Part shown: in pieces, positions 60,889 to 64,000 of the stretch | Layout of the letters: the number at the start of each line of letters is the position of its first letter | How positions within the stretch are numbered: the first letter of the stretch is position 1 | Assembly (NCBI GenBank): GCA_014706295.1 | Contig: JACSVZ010000004.1 | Coordinates: 9,396,465 to 9,460,464, forward strand | From: Lycocorax pyrrhopterus obiensis | Lineage: Eukaryota; Chordata; Aves; Passeriformes; Paradisaeidae | DNA length: 64,000 nt | Direction of reading: 5' to 3' | Made by a program: the position numbers and the translations under genes | Notes under the pieces: generated by a model | Databases searched by the model: none | Told to the model about the DNA's origin: nothing | The model's input: the letters and a program-made list of their open reading frames with translations, nothing else

Positions 60889-60945
60889 AACTGAACTTCT
60901 GTTGACTTTAATGAGAGCTGTGTGGCTAAATCCCACGCAAGTCTC
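60889..60945. repeat. Degenerate inverted-repeat fragment (ctgttgactttaatgagagc)
   Basis: The words ctgaacttctgttgacttta and atgagagctgtgtggctaaa are variants of 'tctattgactttaatggagct'. This is again the CATTGAAGTCAATGG-type core, here in reverse sense. Heavily decayed. Confidence 0.4.
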
Positions 60946-61462
60946 AAACTGGAGGGGTTAAATCCATTTTGCTTTTGCCTGTTAGTCTATGGTCGAGAAA
61001 AACAAAACTCCCATGTGTTTTAAATTGTTTTAACTGATAAGTCTGGCCAGCAATTGAGAGTAAATCACAGTATCAGTGCACACCCACAACCTAGTTTGAT
61101 ATACGTCTACATTTTAAAGTGACTTCAATGAGTCATGAGAACAGTTTTAATTAAGAGGATTGGAAGTGTCAGAAATTTATTAAATCTTTTACAAAAAAAA
61201 GATCTCTCCACTACACTTTTGTGGGTAATAAACAACTGTGATTTGTGTAATGGAATTTGAAGGAGAGTTCAGCTTCTGCAGTGTAATTTTCTGCCTTAAA
61301 TGTTCAAGTTTTGTTAAGATACAGAAAATATAAAGCTGGTGTTCTTATCCCAGTAATTGTTTTATCATCTTAAGTTATCAATCTTTGTGACTGCAAGAGC
61401 CCTTATATTAGAAGAGGCTTGTGCAATACATGACAGAAAACTTAAGGCATGTCAAAAAACAC

Positions 61463-61500
61463 AATCACAGTATCACAGTACTTCAGGCCAAACCACATAT
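61463..61500 (-). mobile_element. Possible retrotransposon 3' stub (atcacagtatcacagta)
   Basis: The tandem octamer-like word atcacagt (two copies), followed by 'acttcaggccaaacc', resembles the complement of the terminal octamer array of some avian CR1-clade or LTR elements. Only about 35 bp are involved and no body follows. A chance tandem remains possible. Confidence 0.3.
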
Positions 61501-61903
61501 TCATTAACCTAGCAAAAGTCTTTGGGAAGGTGTGTACAGCATTGAATTGGTGAAAGCTGGAAAGTCGTGTTAATTCTTGATTAAACAAAATGGTGGCTGG
61601 AATAAAATCCTATTGTTTAAGCTCTAAATTCTCAGTGGAACCACCTTGTCAAAATACAGTAGTCAGATTTGCCATGAAGTGTCAAATGGTGACAGGTACC
61701 AATCAAAAAGCCCCATAAATACAATAAAAACATGGTGTTATTAGACAATCAGTAGAAAAGGGAAAGAAATTTATTAAAAACTAGTTTACATGTGCAAAAC
61801 TGAGTTTGAGTTGAGCGATAGCCACAATTCATTTGTATTTGTGTTCTGACAATATTTAGTGCCCAGTGTTTGCCAGGGAAAATATTTATCAGAAGCAAAT
61901 AAA

Positions 61904-61950
61904 ACAAAAAATTTTAGTTTTTAAATTAAAATTTTTAAACTAAAAAATTT
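61904..61950. repeat. AT-rich imperfect palindrome
   Basis: TTTTAGTTT (61912-61920) pairs exactly with AAACTAAAA (61937-61945) around a 16-nt AT-only centre. The block is more than 95 percent A and T. A local fold or easily unwound site is possible. No repeat family is recognised. Confidence 0.7.
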
Positions 61951-64000
61951 GAACCAAAATCCAACCAGCACTTCTATTTGATTTTAATATTCCCCATGTG
62001 GAGTTTTCAGCTTAAATGCACTTTGCTTATCTAAACAAAGAGGATGTCTAGAATTAGAATGGATCATGACAACATTAGAGAAGGAATACTGAGCTTCCAG
62101 GCTTAATAGGAAATATCTGACTGTAAAGACAAGGATGAGTCCTCTGTGGGGCTGAAACTGCTTCATGTGGCAGCAACTGAGACCTTATCAGTTCCTCAGG
62201 AAGATCTGATGCTGACCCCTCTAAGAGACAACATATGACTCCAAGCAGATTGGGTCAAATCCTATGGGGCAGCTAAACTGTTCTTAAAAACTTCACTCTG
62301 GAAACAAACAGTGTCCCAGGTAATTCTGGGCATTGCCAGCTACTGGTGAAGTAAGGTGAAGTACTGCAAAGAAGTGTTTGTCAGAGAAACTTAGAAATTT
62401 CCATATCCTACTAAGAAAGATGCATTAAAAATTGGAAATAAACAGTATGTGAAAGTTTGAAGGGAGAGATGCAATTATGAATTTATTTGCTCGTCTCTAA
62501 TTAAGACTTACTTTTTCCTGCAGCAATGATTCTTTCTCTAACATGCATAATCATTGTACTGTGTAATGCATTTTCTAGGGCGTGGTGATATTCCTTGTCA
62601 GCCAGAAGAGCAGTGCCAGCATGAGCAGCCACCTAACAGTGTTGGAACTAGTAAAGAGTTATGATTTCTCCACTCCTTATATGACCTGCAAAACTGTGTG
62701 AAAGATCAGCATAAAGAAGTACTGAAGCAGTTCAAAGGGAAAATCTGTTTTGATTGTGTTGGCTTTTGGGAAATGTAGCTTTTTTTCCTGGAAAGCTGGA
62801 CTGATGATACACCCACAACTCCGTAGCCAGTGCTTCAGACCAAACATTTTCTCTATGTGCCTGTCCCCAAAGTATGTTAATTTTATTACTAAAGTTAAAC
62901 AGACATGTCTCAACTTCAGGGATTTTGCAATCAGTTCCTATAGAAGCATCTGTGGACTGGACATAAATGAGAACATTGCCAGTTGGACAGAGGAAAGAAG
63001 AATGTGGAAATGTTTCTGCTGTGTTAAGAGCAGTTCTCCTCTGCTCAGTTTCCTTTCCTAGTCTTTACAGAGGAACTAGAGGAGTCTCTGTGTTTCATCA
63101 ATAGTGTGTACTAGGGAAAAGGATTCTCTGGAAATTGGACATTTTTGCTAAAAAAATTTTATGGCTTGGAGCATCTAATGGCAATATTCACAAGAGCCAA
63201 ATCATGGTGAAAGACAAAACAGAGACCTGTCAAAAGCAGGAAATGCATTTCTTGTATGCAAGTGGTTGTGCTGACATGTATGATGTCCGTGGTGTCCAAC
63301 ACAAAAATTATGATTTTTGTAGAAAAACCAGTGTATTTCTACTGTAGCCATTATTGTGATGCCTAAGGACATGATCATGTAGGATTGTGCAGTAACAGCA
63401 GCTGAGACCAGGCAGTTATTAGGTACAGCTTCAGATCTTGGATTTGCATGTAGCCACAAGAAAACCATTTTTATTTTTGCTTGCCGTTTTCTGAAATGGA
63501 GGCAAGTATTGCATTCCCAGCTTCTTGCTAGTGCCACAGATTTATCTTGGTTCATCCTGGGGTTATAAGGCCCCACCTAAGAAGTCTGGCCTATAGCCAG
63601 TGCTAGAGGGGAGCTGTAGAGCAAATCTCAAGAGGTGTCTATTTTTCTTTGCAGGCAGAGGGTCAAAGAAATAAATACACGGGAACCCAAAAGAATGTGT
63701 TGAAGGCTGGTTTGGGGCACCAAAAATTACCTGATGGCTCAAAGGCTGCAATTTTCAAAATACAGATCCTGAGAGGAAATCTTAGGGTTTTAGTCCCATG
63801 CAGAAAGGTGATCTGGTAGAAGACACTTGCAGGGAAGACTGAACAGAACATTCTAAAAAGCCATACTGCAAGTCTTGGCTTTCAGAAAGAAACTTTAGGT
63901 CTTGTGAATAAGCCTGGCTGACTTTAACTGTTTTGCTAAATAAGAGAACTAAACAGAGGGACTAAAATTCTTTGGCTTTCAGACTGGCATATAATTTTAA

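Larger units (their letters stand above)
51313..64000. other. Non-coding stretch, no supported gene
   Basis: About 12.7 kb up to the window end. Frames of 165 codons (55360-55857, plus), 141 codons (60050-60475, plus), 123 codons (55434-55805, minus) and 124 codons (63202-63576, minus) match no family I recognise. The 55360-55857 and 55434-55805 frames overlap on opposite strands, so at most one could be real. The segment 51640-52120 is AT-rich, repeat-free and could be conserved, unproven. Confidence 0.5.

Noticed and set aside
1..64000. CRISPR arrays, bacterial operons, rRNA or tRNA genes
   Set aside because: No regularly spaced repeats, no A/B-box pair with cloverleaf and no rRNA words were noticed. 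The CR1 fragments and composition indicate a vertebrate nuclear genome.
1..64000. Endogenous retrovirus or LTR pair
   Set aside because: No paired long direct repeats and no gag/pol-like frame were recognised on either strand.

Overview
The window looks like repeat-poor vertebrate chromosomal DNA, most likely from a bird. The main evidence is a set of CR1 LINE 3' fragments. Their terminal sequence carries the typical avian end: gene-like text reading into 'cttccaaccc..', then tandem TTCTATGA-type octamers. Two distinguishable CR1 types are present, and no mammalian SINEs or L1s were recognised. One copy (about 35928-36238) resembles a CR1 type I associate with Neoaves such as songbirds rather than chicken. 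That is recollection, not a search, so the order of bird is only a guess.

No protein-coding gene can be supported. The longest ATG-to-stop reading frame on either strand is 176 codons. A rough estimate for about 128,000 codon positions at ordinary composition gives a longest chance run of about 180 codons, so the reading frames here are what chance gives. None of the translations was recognised as a known family. The window is best read as intergenic or long-intron DNA. A few short intervals have exon-like features (good splice signals, several open frames, local CpG enrichment) and are given as weak candidates only: 13931-14002, 18784-19100, 48728-48843 and 55880-56445.

Layout. 1-12 kb: unique sequence with a (TA)n microsatellite at 3148-3186 and a perfect 22-bp palindrome at 3355-3376. 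12-17 kb: a minus-strand CR1 (12049-12290), a possible old CR1 piece (16370-16480) and a plus-strand CR1 end (17069-17229). 17-28 kb: unique sequence, then a plus-strand CR1 (27958-28238). 28-36 kb: unique sequence with homeodomain-type TAATTA pairs near 29040, then the second type of CR1. 36-44 kb: a GC-rich low-complexity block follows this CR1, and a 67-nt uninterrupted pyrimidine tract lies at 44203-44269. 44-51 kb: two stop-depleted or exon-like patches, then a short minus-strand CR1 end (51236-51312). 51-64 kb: a GC- and CpG-rich patch near 56 kb, a 33-nt alternating purine-pyrimidine tract (58170-58202), and a clear degenerate inverted-repeat element at 58506-58584.

The most interesting pattern is a dispersed set of degenerate, partly palindromic fragments built around a core like CATTGAAGTCAATGG (15018, 23641, 30811, 50501, 55001, 60746 and 60889), together with the inverted repeat at 58506. 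They look like old miniature inverted-repeat elements scattered through otherwise unique DNA. This is inference from pattern. A consensus search against reptile and bird genomes would decide it.
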